A stretch of DNA of 15,253 nt, from NCBI GenBank assembly GCA_964472945.1, contig CAYYNM010000062.1, forward strand, positions 1 through 15,253, read 5' to 3'. The DNA is from QPIN01 sp964472945. Lineage in GTDB: Bacteria > Pseudomonadota > Gammaproteobacteria > Methylococcales > Methylomonadaceae. Positions 7,250-14,034 of the stretch are shown one piece after another (position 1 is the stretch's first letter; each line of letters opens with the position of its first letter). Below the pieces are notes generated by a model, which did no database searches, was not told where the DNA came from, and saw nothing but the letters and a program-made list of their open reading frames with translations. The translations under genes and the position numbers were made by a program.

Positions 7250-7282
7250 TGTCGGATTATGCTATCGCTTATCCAACCTACA
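7250..7282. repeat. Dispersed palindromic repeat, TGTCGGATTA...CCTACA type
   Basis: A 33-bp imperfect palindrome runs from TGTCGGATTA to TTATCCAACCTACA. It resembles a short repeat that I recall from intergenic regions of many proteobacteria (TGTCGGATTACGC... type). One copy is in the window. It lies immediately upstream of pfp, between the ilvC terminator and the pfp start. Confidence 0.5.
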
Positions 7283-7315
7283 TGTATCTTTTAATAAAAA
7301 ATCATTTATATTCTT

Positions 7316-8545
7316 ATGAGTAAGCCAAAAAAAGTAGCACTTCTAACTGCAGGTGGATTAGCTCCCTGTTTAAACTCAGCGATTGGTAGTCTTATCGAGC
7401 GCTATAACGAAATTGACCCTTCAATAGAAATTATTTGTTATCACGGCGGCTATAAAGGTTTGTTGCTAGGTGATTCTTATGCGGTAGATGCTAATATACG
7501 TGCAAAAGCAGGCTTACTACACAAATTTGGTGGATCAGTTATTGGTAATAGCCGCGTTAAATTAACTAATGTTGCTGATTGTATAAAACGTGGATTGGTT
7601 CAAGAGGGTGAAGACCCTCAAAAAGTTGCTGCTGATCAGTTAATTAAAGATGGTGTTGATGTACTTCACACCATTGGTGGTGATGATACCAATACCGCTG
7701 CAGCAGATTTAGCTGCTTTTTTAGCTGAAAATGATTATGGTTTAACTGTTATTGGCTTACCTAAGACGGTTGATAATGATATTTTCCCAATTAAACAATC
7801 ATTAGGGGCCTGGACAGCTGCAGAGCAAGGTGCGCATTATTTTAAAAATGTAGTAGCAGAAAATAACTCTAACCCACGCATGTTAATTGTACATGAGGTG
7901 ATGGGGCGTAGTTGTGGTTGGTTAACGGCAGCAACAGTCGCTGAATATCGTAAAATTCTTGATGATTGCGAATGGTTGCCAGAATTAGGTTTAAGTCGCG
8001 AGAGCTATGAAGTACATGGTGTTTTTATTCCTGAGATGGGGTTTGATATTGCTGCTGAAGCAAAACGCTTACGTAATATTATGGATGAAGTGGATTGTGT
8101 TAATATCTTTGTGTCTGAAGGTGCTGGTGTTGAAACGATTGTTGCAGAAATGCAAGCTAAAGGACAAGATGTTCCTAGGGATGCATTTGGACACGTTAAA
8201 TTAGATGCTGTTAATCCTGGTAAATGGTTTGGTGAACAATTTGCTGAAATGATTGGTGCAGAAAAAACTTTGATTCAAAAATCGGGATATTTTGCGCGTG
8301 CATCAGCTGCAAATGCAGAAGATATTCGTTTAATCAAATCATGTGCTGATCTGGCCGTTGAATGTGCGCTGCGTGGTGAGGCCGGTTTAATCGGGCATGA
8401 CGATGACCAAAACTTTGTTTTACGTGCTATTGAATTTCCAAGGATTAAAGGTGGAAAACCTTTTAATATAGATACACCGTGGTTTACTGATATATTAACT
8501 GAATTGGGCCAAGCTAAAGGGGATAAAGTAGAAACAAGCCACTAG
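7316..8545 (+). CDS. pfp: PPi-dependent 6-phosphofructokinase
   Basis: Reversibly phosphorylates fructose 6-phosphate with pyrophosphate instead of ATP; in RuMP-pathway methanotrophs it serves glycolysis/gluconeogenesis and can act on related sugar phosphates. The 409-aa protein starts with the family's KKVALLTAGGLAPCLN. PPi specificity is shown by two sites. GGDDT at residues 121-125 has Asp124 where ATP enzymes carry Gly. PKTVDND at 149-155 has Lys150 where ATP enzymes usually have Gly. Asp153 is the catalytic base and MGRSCGW (196-202) binds the sugar phosphate. The Shine-Dalgarno is weak. In related genomes pfp often lies by a proton-pumping pyrophosphatase; here it separates ilvC from pssA with a terminator and repeat on its left and a hairpin repeat on its right, suggesting an inserted monocistronic unit. 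Confidence 0.93.
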   Translation: MSKPKKVALLTAGGLAPCLNSAIGSLIERYNEIDPSIEIICYHGGYKGLLLGDSYAVDANIRAKAGLLHKFGGSVIGNSRVKLTNVADCIKRGLVQEGEDPQKVAADQLIKDGVDVLHTIGGDDTNTAAADLAAFLAENDYGLTVIGLPKTVDNDIFPIKQSLGAWTAAEQGAHYFKNVVAENNSNPRMLIVHEVMGRSCGWLTAATVAEYRKILDDCEWLPELGLSRESYEVHGVFIPEMGFDIAAEAKRLRNIMDEVDCVNIFVSEGAGVETIVAEMQAKGQDVPRDAFGHVKLDAVNPGKWFGEQFAEMIGAEKTLIQKSGYFARASAANAEDIRLIKSCADLAVECALRGEAGLIGHDDDQNFVLRAIEFPRIKGGKPFNIDTPWFTDILTELGQAKGDKVETSH

Positions 8546-8597
8546 TTTTAGTTATTATTTTAGCTGGGCATAAGTGGAGTAAACTGCTTTTGCTTAT

Positions 8598-8619
8598 AGC
8601 CCACCCTTGTAGGGAGGCT
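8598..8619. repeat. Hairpin element downstream of pfp
   Basis: AGCC and CCCT (8598-8601, 8604-8607) pair with AGGG and GGCT (8611-8619) around TGT, leaving a small internal bulge, and GGGTGAGG follows. This resembles degenerate forms of a widespread intergenic repeat with GGGAG...GGGTGAGG. There is no T run on either strand, so it is not called as a terminator. The remaining sequence up to pssA shows no other structure I can support. Confidence 0.4.
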
Positions 8620-8730
8620 GGGTGAGGAGAGCTTAAATAAATTCCTTTTGTAACGACTAAAGGCATACAGTGAACGTAGGCTAAAACTTATACCTAATCA
8701 GGAACCATTAAACTATTTTATTACCTAAAT

Positions 8731-9471
8731 ATGACTGAAAAAAAACGTTCAATTCGGCAACGTGGTATTTATTTATTACCTAATTTATTTACTACTGGAG
8801 CTATGTTTGCTGGTTTCTATTCCATCACATCTGCTCTTGATGGGCGGTTTGAAACATCGGCTATTTCCATGTTTGTAGCGATGATTCTGGATGGTTTGGA
8901 CGGTCGTGTTGCACGAATGACCAATACCCAAAGTGAATTTGGGGTGCAGTATGATAGCCTGTCGGATATGGTCTCTTTTGGTGTCGCACCAGGGGTTGTA
9001 ATGTATATCTGGGCATTTGGAAGCCTGGGTAAATTAGGATTATTTGCAGCCTTTGTTCATACTGCAGGAGGGGCTCTTAGGTTGGCTCGTTTTAACACGC
9101 AAGTTGAAATAGCGGATAGACGTTATTTTCAAGGCTTGCCAAGCCCGGCCGCTGCTGCAATATTAGCAGGTGCTTTGTGGATAAGTGTTGAGCTAGGCTA
9201 TGATGTTGAGTCAATAAAATACGGGATTTTAGTGCTTACTATTTGTACAGGCTTATTAATGGTAAGTAATTTTCGTTATTCTAGTTTTAAAGAAATAGAT
9301 TTAAAGGGTAGGGTGCCTTTTGTAGTGGCGATAGTGGTTATGTTAGGTATTGGATTTGTTATGGCTCAGGCAGAAATTATGTTATTTGTGATTGCCTTGG
9401 GTTATGCAATATCTGGTCCTGTTATTACTTTATTAATGCTGAGAAAAAAGCGGAAAAATAGAAAAACATAA
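8731..9471 (+). CDS. pssA: CDP-diacylglycerol-serine O-phosphatidyltransferase
   Basis: Makes phosphatidylserine from CDP-diacylglycerol and serine in the inner membrane, the precursor of phosphatidylethanolamine. The 246-aa protein has the full CDP-alcohol phosphatidyltransferase signature DG-x2-AR-x8-G-x3-D-x3-D: Asp57-Gly58, Ala61-Arg62, Gly71, Asp75, Asp79. Several hydrophobic helices surround it (about 15-35, 43-56, 95-112, 137-156, 162-182, 192-213, 215-235). The tail RKKRKNRKT is basic and cytoplasmic by the positive-inside rule. It belongs to the integral-membrane PssA type, not the peripheral phospholipase-D-like E. coli type. Its linkage to ilvC and leuA is common in gammaproteobacteria such as methanotrophs and has no known metabolic reason. 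No strong Shine-Dalgarno precedes the ATG. Confidence 0.93.
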   Translation: MTEKKRSIRQRGIYLLPNLFTTGAMFAGFYSITSALDGRFETSAISMFVAMILDGLDGRVARMTNTQSEFGVQYDSLSDMVSFGVAPGVVMYIWAFGSLGKLGLFAAFVHTAGGALRLARFNTQVEIADRRYFQGLPSPAAAAILAGALWISVELGYDVESIKYGILVLTICTGLLMVSNFRYSSFKEIDLKGRVPFVVAIVVMLGIGFVMAQAEIMLFVIALGYAISGPVITLLMLRKKRKNRKT

Positions 9472-9478
9472 ACTCTTC

Positions 9479-9507
9479 TTGAGTCAGACATAACATTGCA
9501 GTATAGT
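9479..9507 (+). promoter_or_regulatory. Candidate leuA promoter
   Basis: TTGAGT at 9479-9484 and TATAGT at 9502-9507 have the ideal 17-bp spacing. The start point would fall near 9514, leaving a leader of about 200 nt before leuA, long enough to be regulatory. A second TATAAT at 9635-9640 lacks a good -35. Confidence 0.5.
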
Positions 9508-9577
9508 AATTTACTATGAATATTCAGTTTAATAATATACAGGACTATCAATCACCTATTCTTGGTGAGGGTTCGGT

Positions 9578-9661
9578 ATGTGTAACTTCTTTTATTGCAT
9601 TATCTTTATTACTAAGATTTTTGCCCTAGTGGCATATAATCTTTCTATTCAAACAAAATAA
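9578..9661 (+). CDS. Possible leader peptide ORF upstream of leuA
   Basis: A 27-codon frame begins at an ATG preceded by GGTGAGG (9564-9570) at 7-nt spacing, one of the better Shine-Dalgarno sequences in the window. Its product is hydrophobic and rich in Ile and Phe, not Leu. An overlapping frame, 9516-9629, has no ribosome-binding site but ends in a cluster of five Leu codons among eight. No terminator/antiterminator pair could be drawn downstream, so attenuation of leuA is not established. It could be a small membrane peptide, a leader, or chance. Confidence 0.25.
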   Translation: MCNFFYCIIFITKIFALVAYNLSIQTK

Positions 9662-9678
9662 TCTCCCCTTTTTTTAAA

Positions 9679-9694
9679 TCAACGTTTACGTTGA
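9679..9694. other. Hairpin just upstream of the leuA start
   Basis: TCAACG (9679-9684) and CGTTGA (9689-9694) form a perfect 6-bp stem with loop TTTA, 24 nt before the preferred leuA ATG and directly after a T run. The T run precedes the stem, so it is not an intrinsic terminator on this strand. It could be an operator half-site pair or an mRNA element. Confidence 0.35.
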
Positions 9695-9718
9695 GAATAT
9701 TTCATGAATGGAGTTCTC

Positions 9719-11263
9719 ATGAAAGACAAACTAATTATATTTGATACAACTTTGCGTGATGGTGAGCAAAGTCCTGGCGCATCAATGACAGGCGATGAGA
9801 AAGTTCGAATTGCAAAAGCACTCGAACGGATGAAAGTAGATGTTATTGAAGCAGGTTTTCCTGCAGCAAGTGTCGGTGATTTTGAGGCCGTTCAGGCCGT
9901 TGCTAATGCCATAAAAAACAGTACTGTTTGTGGGCTTGCTCGTGCACTTGATAAAGATATTGATAGAGCAGGGGAAGCACTTAAAGGAGCAAAAAGTTCG
10001 CGCATACATACGTTTATTGCGACCTCTCCTATTCATATGCAAGTAAAATTGAAGATGGAGCCTGAAGAGGTTATTGAATATGCCGTAAGAGCGGTTAAAC
10101 GCGCTCGTCAATATACTGATAATGTGGAGTTTTCACCAGAAGATGCAGGAAGGTCTGATGAAGATTTTTTGTGTCGTATTTTAGAAGCAGTGATTGATGC
10201 AGGTGCAACAACTTTAAATATTCCAGACACCGTTGGTTATAGTTTGCCTCATCAGTTTGGAGCAACCATTGCTAATTTAATTGAGCGAATTCCTAATTCT
10301 GATAAAGCAATTTTTTCTGTACATTGTCACAATGATTTAGGTCTGGCTGTTGCTAATTCTTTATCGGCCGTTATGCAGGGAGCAAGACAGGTAGAATGTA
10401 CTATTAATGGCTTGGGTGAGCGTGCGGGTAATGCATCATTAGAAGAAGTGGTGATGGCTTTGCGTACTCGATATGATGATTTTCCTTGTGAGACTGGGTT
10501 GGATACACGAGAAATTTTAACCTGTTCAAAACTGGTCTCATCTATTACAGGCTTCCCCGTTCAGCCTAATAAAGCGATTGTGGGGGCAAATGCATTTGCT
10601 CATGAATCAGGTATTCATCAGGATGGCGTATTAAAAAACCCTGAAACATACGAAATTATGAAAGCAGAAGATGTTGGCTGGTCTGCAAATCGTATGGTAA
10701 TGGGTAAACATTCTGGACGAAATGCTTTTAAGAGCAGAATGACTGAGTTAGGGTATGAGTTTAGTGGTGAAGAAGAGCTCAATGATGCTTTTTTTCGTTT
10801 TAAACAACTAGCTGATAAAAAACATGAGATTTTTGATGAGGATCTACAGGCATTAATTTCAGAAGTAAACTCAGATGCAACTGAAGATCATATCAAGTTA
10901 ATTGCTTTAAAAGTGTGTTCAGAAACAGGTGAAGTACCAAGTTCGACAGTCACTATTAGAGTTCATGATAAAGAATTAACAGGTAGCGCTGAAGGAAGTG
11001 GTGTTGTTGATGCGAGTTTAAAAGCGATTGAAAGTTTGGTTAAATCAAATGCTACTTTGGAGCTTTATTCTGTTAATAGTATTACTAATGGTACTGATGC
11101 TCAAGGCGAGGTGACAGTTCGGCTAGAAAGTGCAGGGCGGATTGTTAATGGACAAGGTGCTGATACAGATATAGTTATTGCTTCGGCTAAAGCTTATATT
11201 AATGCCGTCAGTAAGTTACAGACACCAGAGCAACGTAAACATCCGCAAAAAGGAGATGTATAA
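9719..11263 (+). CDS. leuA: 2-isopropylmalate synthase
   Basis: Condenses acetyl-CoA with 2-oxoisovalerate, the committed step to leucine. From the preferred start it is 514 aa, the size of the proteobacterial type 1 enzyme. The HMGL-like barrel contains FDTTLRDGEQSPG (Arg13, Asp14), HCHNDLG (His202, His204 as metal ligands) and NGLGERAGNAS (Asn238 region). The linker and C-terminal LeuA allosteric domain (about 390-505) carry the leucine feedback site. The frame can open at ATG 9704, but GGAG at 9710-9713 sits 5 nt before the ATG at 9719, and MKDKLIIFDTTLRDGEQ aligns with family N-termini. It follows pssA by 247 nt and ends in a strong terminator. Confidence 0.96.
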   Translation: MKDKLIIFDTTLRDGEQSPGASMTGDEKVRIAKALERMKVDVIEAGFPAASVGDFEAVQAVANAIKNSTVCGLARALDKDIDRAGEALKGAKSSRIHTFIATSPIHMQVKLKMEPEEVIEYAVRAVKRARQYTDNVEFSPEDAGRSDEDFLCRILEAVIDAGATTLNIPDTVGYSLPHQFGATIANLIERIPNSDKAIFSVHCHNDLGLAVANSLSAVMQGARQVECTINGLGERAGNASLEEVVMALRTRYDDFPCETGLDTREILTCSKLVSSITGFPVQPNKAIVGANAFAHESGIHQDGVLKNPETYEIMKAEDVGWSANRMVMGKHSGRNAFKSRMTELGYEFSGEEELNDAFFRFKQLADKKHEIFDEDLQALISEVNSDATEDHIKLIALKVCSETGEVPSSTVTIRVHDKELTGSAEGSGVVDASLKAIESLVKSNATLELYSVNSITNGTDAQGEVTVRLESAGRIVNGQGADTDIVIASAKAYINAVSKLQTPEQRKHPQKGDV

Positions 11264-11280
11264 ACTTTAACATGATTATT

Positions 11281-11311
11281 AAAAAGGTAAGGCGATATGT
11301 CTTACCTTTTT
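11281..11311 (+). terminator. Terminator of leuA
   Basis: AAAAAGGTAAG (11281-11291) pairs perfectly with CTTACCTTTTT (11301-11311) around a 9-nt loop, ending in a T run 18 nt after the leuA stop. The symmetrical A/T flanks could allow bidirectional use. An in-frame ATG of the following gene lies in its loop, which argues against using that ATG. Confidence 0.85.
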
Positions 11312-11335
11312 TATGTCTATACAGTGGTGTTTTTT

Positions 11336-12037
11336 ATGGATAACTCAACGCGATTACAATACCTTGAAGCAATGGGAGTCGATGTATGGGTTCCCAGAGA
11401 GCAGGGAATTATTGAAGCAGAACGCAAGCAAGCGGTTGATGAAAATGTTTCAGATGAACCGCCAGCTCATAACCCTGTTTCAACAAATATTGGCTGGAAT
11501 GAATTAGAAAGGCAAGTTGTTGGGTGTGAAAAATGTATTTTATCGAAATCCCGAAAACAAGTTGTTCTTGGTGAAGGAGATATAAATGCTGATTGGATGT
11601 TGGTTGGTGAGGCTCCAAATCATGAAGAAGATATAGTGGGTAAACCTTTTGTCGGTCAGTCAGGTTTTTTATTAACAGAAATGCTTCGAGCGATAGGTGT
11701 ACAAAGAGATGTCGCTTATATTACTAATATTATAAAGTGTAGCCCTCCTGATCATAAAGACCCTAAAGTAGATGAGTTAAAGTCTTGTGATGGATATTTA
11801 AAAACACAAATAGCTTTAGTTAAGCCAAAAATCATACTTGCAGTTGGCCGCATTGCCGCTCATGCAATACTCGGAACGAAAAAACCAATATCAGAATTAA
11901 GGGGTACTGTGCATTACCTTAATGATATTCCCGTGATAGTGGTTTACCATCCAGCTTATTTATTAAGAACCTTGTTAGAAAAGCGAAAAGCTTGGCAAGA
12001 CTTACAGTTGGCATTAAAAATATATCAAGAAAAATAA
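11336..12037 (+). CDS. Uracil-DNA glycosylase, family 4-like (Fe-S)
   Basis: Removes uracil from DNA to start base-excision repair. The 233-aa protein has an N-terminal helix MDNSTRLQYLEAMGVDVWV, a variable linker, then the SPO1/UDG-4 domain. Four cysteines place a 4Fe-4S cluster: Cys64 and Cys67 (CEKC), Cys135 (IIKCSPP) and Cys151. Motif A reads GEAPNHEED at 91-99, where most homologues have Gly after GEAP. The uracil-recognition motif is YHPAYLLR (His205). The frame could begin at 11297, but that ATG is in the loop of the leuA terminator; the ATG at 11336 restores the usual N-terminus. It is two bases from rimI, a pairing common in proteobacteria. Family 4 versus another clade of the superfamily cannot be settled by eye. 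Confidence 0.88.
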   Translation: MDNSTRLQYLEAMGVDVWVPREQGIIEAERKQAVDENVSDEPPAHNPVSTNIGWNELERQVVGCEKCILSKSRKQVVLGEGDINADWMLVGEAPNHEEDIVGKPFVGQSGFLLTEMLRAIGVQRDVAYITNIIKCSPPDHKDPKVDELKSCDGYLKTQIALVKPKIILAVGRIAAHAILGTKKPISELRGTVHYLNDIPVIVVYHPAYLLRTLLEKRKAWQDLQLALKIYQEK

Positions 12038-12039
12038 TA

Positions 12040-12600
12040 ATGAGTATATGGAAATTAATAGATAAAGTTAAAGATTTTGTAGTTTATGATGCAGATAAGG
12101 AATTTTATGCGAAAGTCTTTCCTGATTCAGTAGAGAGAAAAGATTTGATGAGAGTGCGGGGAATGAGGCAGGTAGATTTACCTGAAGTGCTGGCTATTGA
12201 AGGTAGTAATTATAAATTCCCTTGGAGTGAAGGTATTTTTAAAGATTGTCTTAAGTCAGGCAACTATAGCTGCTTAATTTGTGAGGAGATGGATGTCATT
12301 GTTGGTTTTAGTATTGTCTCAATAATGGCAGGAGAAGCTCACATCATGAATATATGTGTTGACCCTAATGTTCAAAAACAAGGGGTAGGAAGCAAGTTAT
12401 TAGAGCATATGATTAAGCTTGCTACCCACAAAGCAGAAACTATCTTTTTAGAAGTAAGGCCATCCAATAAGGCAGCAATATCTCTTTATGAAAAAAGAGG
12501 TTTTAATGAAATTGGTATTCGTAAAGGCTATTATCCTGCTGAGAATGGATATAGAGAAGATGCCGTTATGCTGGCCCTAGAATTGATAAGTTTATTTTAG
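12040..12600 (+). CDS. rimI: Ribosomal protein S18 alanine N-acetyltransferase
   Basis: GNAT-fold enzyme that acetylates the N-terminal alanine of ribosomal protein S18. Visible elements are FPWSEGIF at 61-68, the acetyl-CoA loop QKQGVG at 112-117 within VDPNVQKQGVGSKLLEHM, and EVRPSNKAAISLYEKRGF (Glu138, Tyr150 matching catalytic positions), followed by GYYP. The chosen ATG lies two bases after the glycosylase stop, giving 186 aa. That is about 35 residues longer at the N-terminus than typical RimI. An internal ATG at 12148 would give a 150-aa protein of usual length beginning MRVRGMRQVDLPEV. The upstream extension is charged and helical and of unknown role. Coupling to the glycosylase gene suggests one transcript; no clear terminator follows. 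Confidence 0.87.
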   Translation: MSIWKLIDKVKDFVVYDADKEFYAKVFPDSVERKDLMRVRGMRQVDLPEVLAIEGSNYKFPWSEGIFKDCLKSGNYSCLICEEMDVIVGFSIVSIMAGEAHIMNICVDPNVQKQGVGSKLLEHMIKLATHKAETIFLEVRPSNKAAISLYEKRGFNEIGIRKGYYPAENGYREDAVMLALELISLF

Positions 12601-12609
12601 ATTGCTGGG

Positions 12610-12807
12610 TTAGTCCAATATCTTAGTTTTTTGGGGTTTATCTTTAAAGGCAAGATAACCGTTTGGAGATCGAAAGCACTGGCAAACTTTAAGCCACATC
12701 TGTAAGGTTATGGATCGGTCTTGGAGGGAGGAGAGCGAGTTGTTAATTTTTTTAAAATACTCTTGAATAATTGCTATTCTCTTTTTTTGAAGAATAATAA
12801 GTGTCAT
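12610..12807 (-). CDS. Small hypothetical protein
   Basis: A 65-aa frame from an ATG at 12807, extendable to a TTG at 12831. It is basic, with a helical N-terminal half (LQKKRIAIIQEYFKKINNSL) and a C-terminal part with two cysteines. I do not recognise it. In favour of a real gene are GAGAG about 8 nt upstream of the ATG and a TATAAT (minus strand, 12828 to 12823) with CTTACA at 17-bp spacing. Against it are its size, lack of a known domain and the surrounding mobile-element sequence. It could be a decayed fragment of an accessory gene. Confidence 0.3.
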   Translation of the reverse strand: MTLIILQKKRIAIIQEYFKKINNSLSSLQDRSITLQMWLKVCQCFRSPNGYLAFKDKPQKTKILD

Positions 12808-12838
12808 TATATTTGCTCTCGGATTATACAATCTTGCA

Positions 12839-12860
12839 TGTCAATTGTAAGGCCTGACCC
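12839..12860. repeat. Solo GGGGTCAG-type repeat fragment
   Basis: Read on the minus strand this is GGGGTCAGG followed after a few bases by AATTGACA, resembling the GGGGTCAG...GATTGA repeats that flank the transposase gene at 14382-14400 and 15169-15187. It probably is a relative of those ends lying upstream of the cassette. Confidence 0.4.
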
Positions 12861-12882
12861 CTAACGTTTTTTCTCGTTAGAA
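12859..12882. other. Collapsed attC-like core pair
   Basis: CCCTAAC (12859-12865) fits the R'' consensus RYYYAAC except at its first base. GTTAGAA (12876-12882) fits R' GTTRRRY except at the last. They are in inverted orientation with CTAACG pairing to CGTTAG. Only about 10 bp separates them, so the stem of a normal attC is missing. It may be the remnant of the preceding attC or an insertion point for the downstream cassette. A similar pair, GTCTAAT/GTTAGGA, is at 12971-12989. Confidence 0.3.
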
Positions 12883-12887
12883 TTCAG

Positions 12888-12916
12888 TTGACATTTAAAA
12901 AGGATAGATATATTGT
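12888..12916 (+). promoter_or_regulatory. Promoter of the cassette gene
   Basis: A perfect TTGACA at 12888-12893 and TATTGT at 12911-12916 have 17-bp spacing, with a likely start near 12923. This would let the DUF2971 gene be expressed without an integron promoter. Confidence 0.6.
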
Positions 12917-13010
12917 GATATACAAATTATATAGGCAGAATGCTGTCTATATTTAATAGTACGGCATTATGTCTAATAAGCTGTTAGGAAATAGACTTGG
13001 CTTTTATATT

Positions 13011-13931
13011 ATGAGCAAAAAACTTTATAAATACATTGGTCCTGAAGTTCTAAACCTTTCATTCGGAAAGAGAGATTTTTGTGGGTTGAAGTGTTCTTAC
13101 CCGAAAGATTACAATGATCCTTATGAGCTTTTTTTAACTATTGATTATAAAAATAACCCAGATATTCTTGCTTTTTATAAAGAGGTAGTTAACGAAATAC
13201 ATCAGTACCCAACAACTTGCTTTTCTAATTCCCCTATTGTGACACCAATGTGGGCACACTATGCTCATAATTCAAAAGGTTTTGTATTGGAAGTCGATGA
13301 AAATAAATTAACTGATTATATAGATCACGTGGGTCTAAACGATGTTACATACCAAGACGAACCAAGGTCAGGTTTGGAAAGCACTCTACAAATGGCTTAT
13401 GGAAGACGAAAACCTAGAGACTTAATGTTCCTAAGGCAAGGGGTAGATTATGCTGCTTATTTTACTAAAAATTCATGCTGGGAATATGAATTAGAAAGGA
13501 GATTAATAGTAAGTGATAATGATGTTGAAGAAATTGATGGCAGTATGATCTTATTCATACCAACAAACTGTGTAAGTGCAATAATTGCTGGTTCACAAAC
13601 GAAGCCTGATGCTATTAAAAAAGGAATTGAACTATCGAAAAAAATAAATACTAGGTTCTTCCAAACACATATAGGTAAAACAACTTCATTACCATATTTA
13701 GCCGATAGCAATTCTAAGACATTTATATTTGACGGAAACAATATTATTGATTCTCAATTCTCATGTAATTCATGTAAAGAACCACTAGAAAGTGATAATA
13801 ACAAGTTATGTTCATGGTGCTCAATTACAGAAGATCACGAATTTGATGCTTCAATAAATCCTCTTAGAATGTTATCAGAAGCTGGAATGCTAGATAACTA
13901 CATGGAAACATTTAATAAAATTGGAAAATAA
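13011..13931 (+). CDS. DUF2971 protein with C-terminal zinc ribbon, integron cassette gene
   Basis: Recognised as DUF2971 from the N-terminal LYKY, then NDPYE, CFS, MWAHYA, SKGF and the acidic CWEYELERR segment. The family has no established biochemistry; members are scattered among accessory genes and have been suspected of defence roles, which I infer here and do not see. The C-terminus has a four-cysteine zinc ribbon, CNSC-x11-CSWC, followed by an acidic tail. The frame can begin at ATG 12969 (320 aa), but this 306-aa start places MSKKLYKYIG where family members begin; neither has a good Shine-Dalgarno. An attC site starts two bases after the stop, in the orientation of a mobile cassette, and the gene has its own promoter. 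Codon use is more AT-rich than in the core genes, consistent with transfer. Confidence 0.8.
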   Translation: MSKKLYKYIGPEVLNLSFGKRDFCGLKCSYPKDYNDPYELFLTIDYKNNPDILAFYKEVVNEIHQYPTTCFSNSPIVTPMWAHYAHNSKGFVLEVDENKLTDYIDHVGLNDVTYQDEPRSGLESTLQMAYGRRKPRDLMFLRQGVDYAAYFTKNSCWEYELERRLIVSDNDVEEIDGSMILFIPTNCVSAIIAGSQTKPDAIKKGIELSKKINTRFFQTHIGKTTSLPYLADSNSKTFIFDGNNIIDSQFSCNSCKEPLESDNNKLCSWCSITEDHEFDASINPLRMLSEAGMLDNYMETFNKIGK

Positions 13932-13932
13932 T

Positions 13933-14034
13933 TCCTAACAAATGCTTCCAGTTGACCGTAAAAAGCGTCACAAAATTTGCAAAAAGATGCAAATTTTCCG
14001 CCCCTTTTTACGTCAACTGAAGCAGGCGTTAGCT
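13933..14034 (+). other. attC: Integron attC recombination site
   Basis: R'' is TCCTAAC (13933-13939) and R' is GTTAGCT (14028-14034). Between them, 13943-13965 pairs with 14004-14024 without mismatch, except for two unpaired cytosines in the left arm (13949 and 13957). These are the extrahelical bases that orient integrase attack. Between the TAAC/GTTA boxes and the stem lies the usual unpaired spacer (AAA against GGC). The tip forms a second hairpin, AAAATTTGC (13972-13980) with GCAAATTTT (13989-13997). Length, symmetry and position 2 nt after a stop codon are all those of a cassette-borne attC. Confidence 0.87.

Noticed and set aside
12828..12839. TTGACA/TATAAT pair on the minus strand near 12844-12823
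   Set aside because: The two hexamers are only 10 bp apart; the better -35 candidate at 17 bp is CTTACA.
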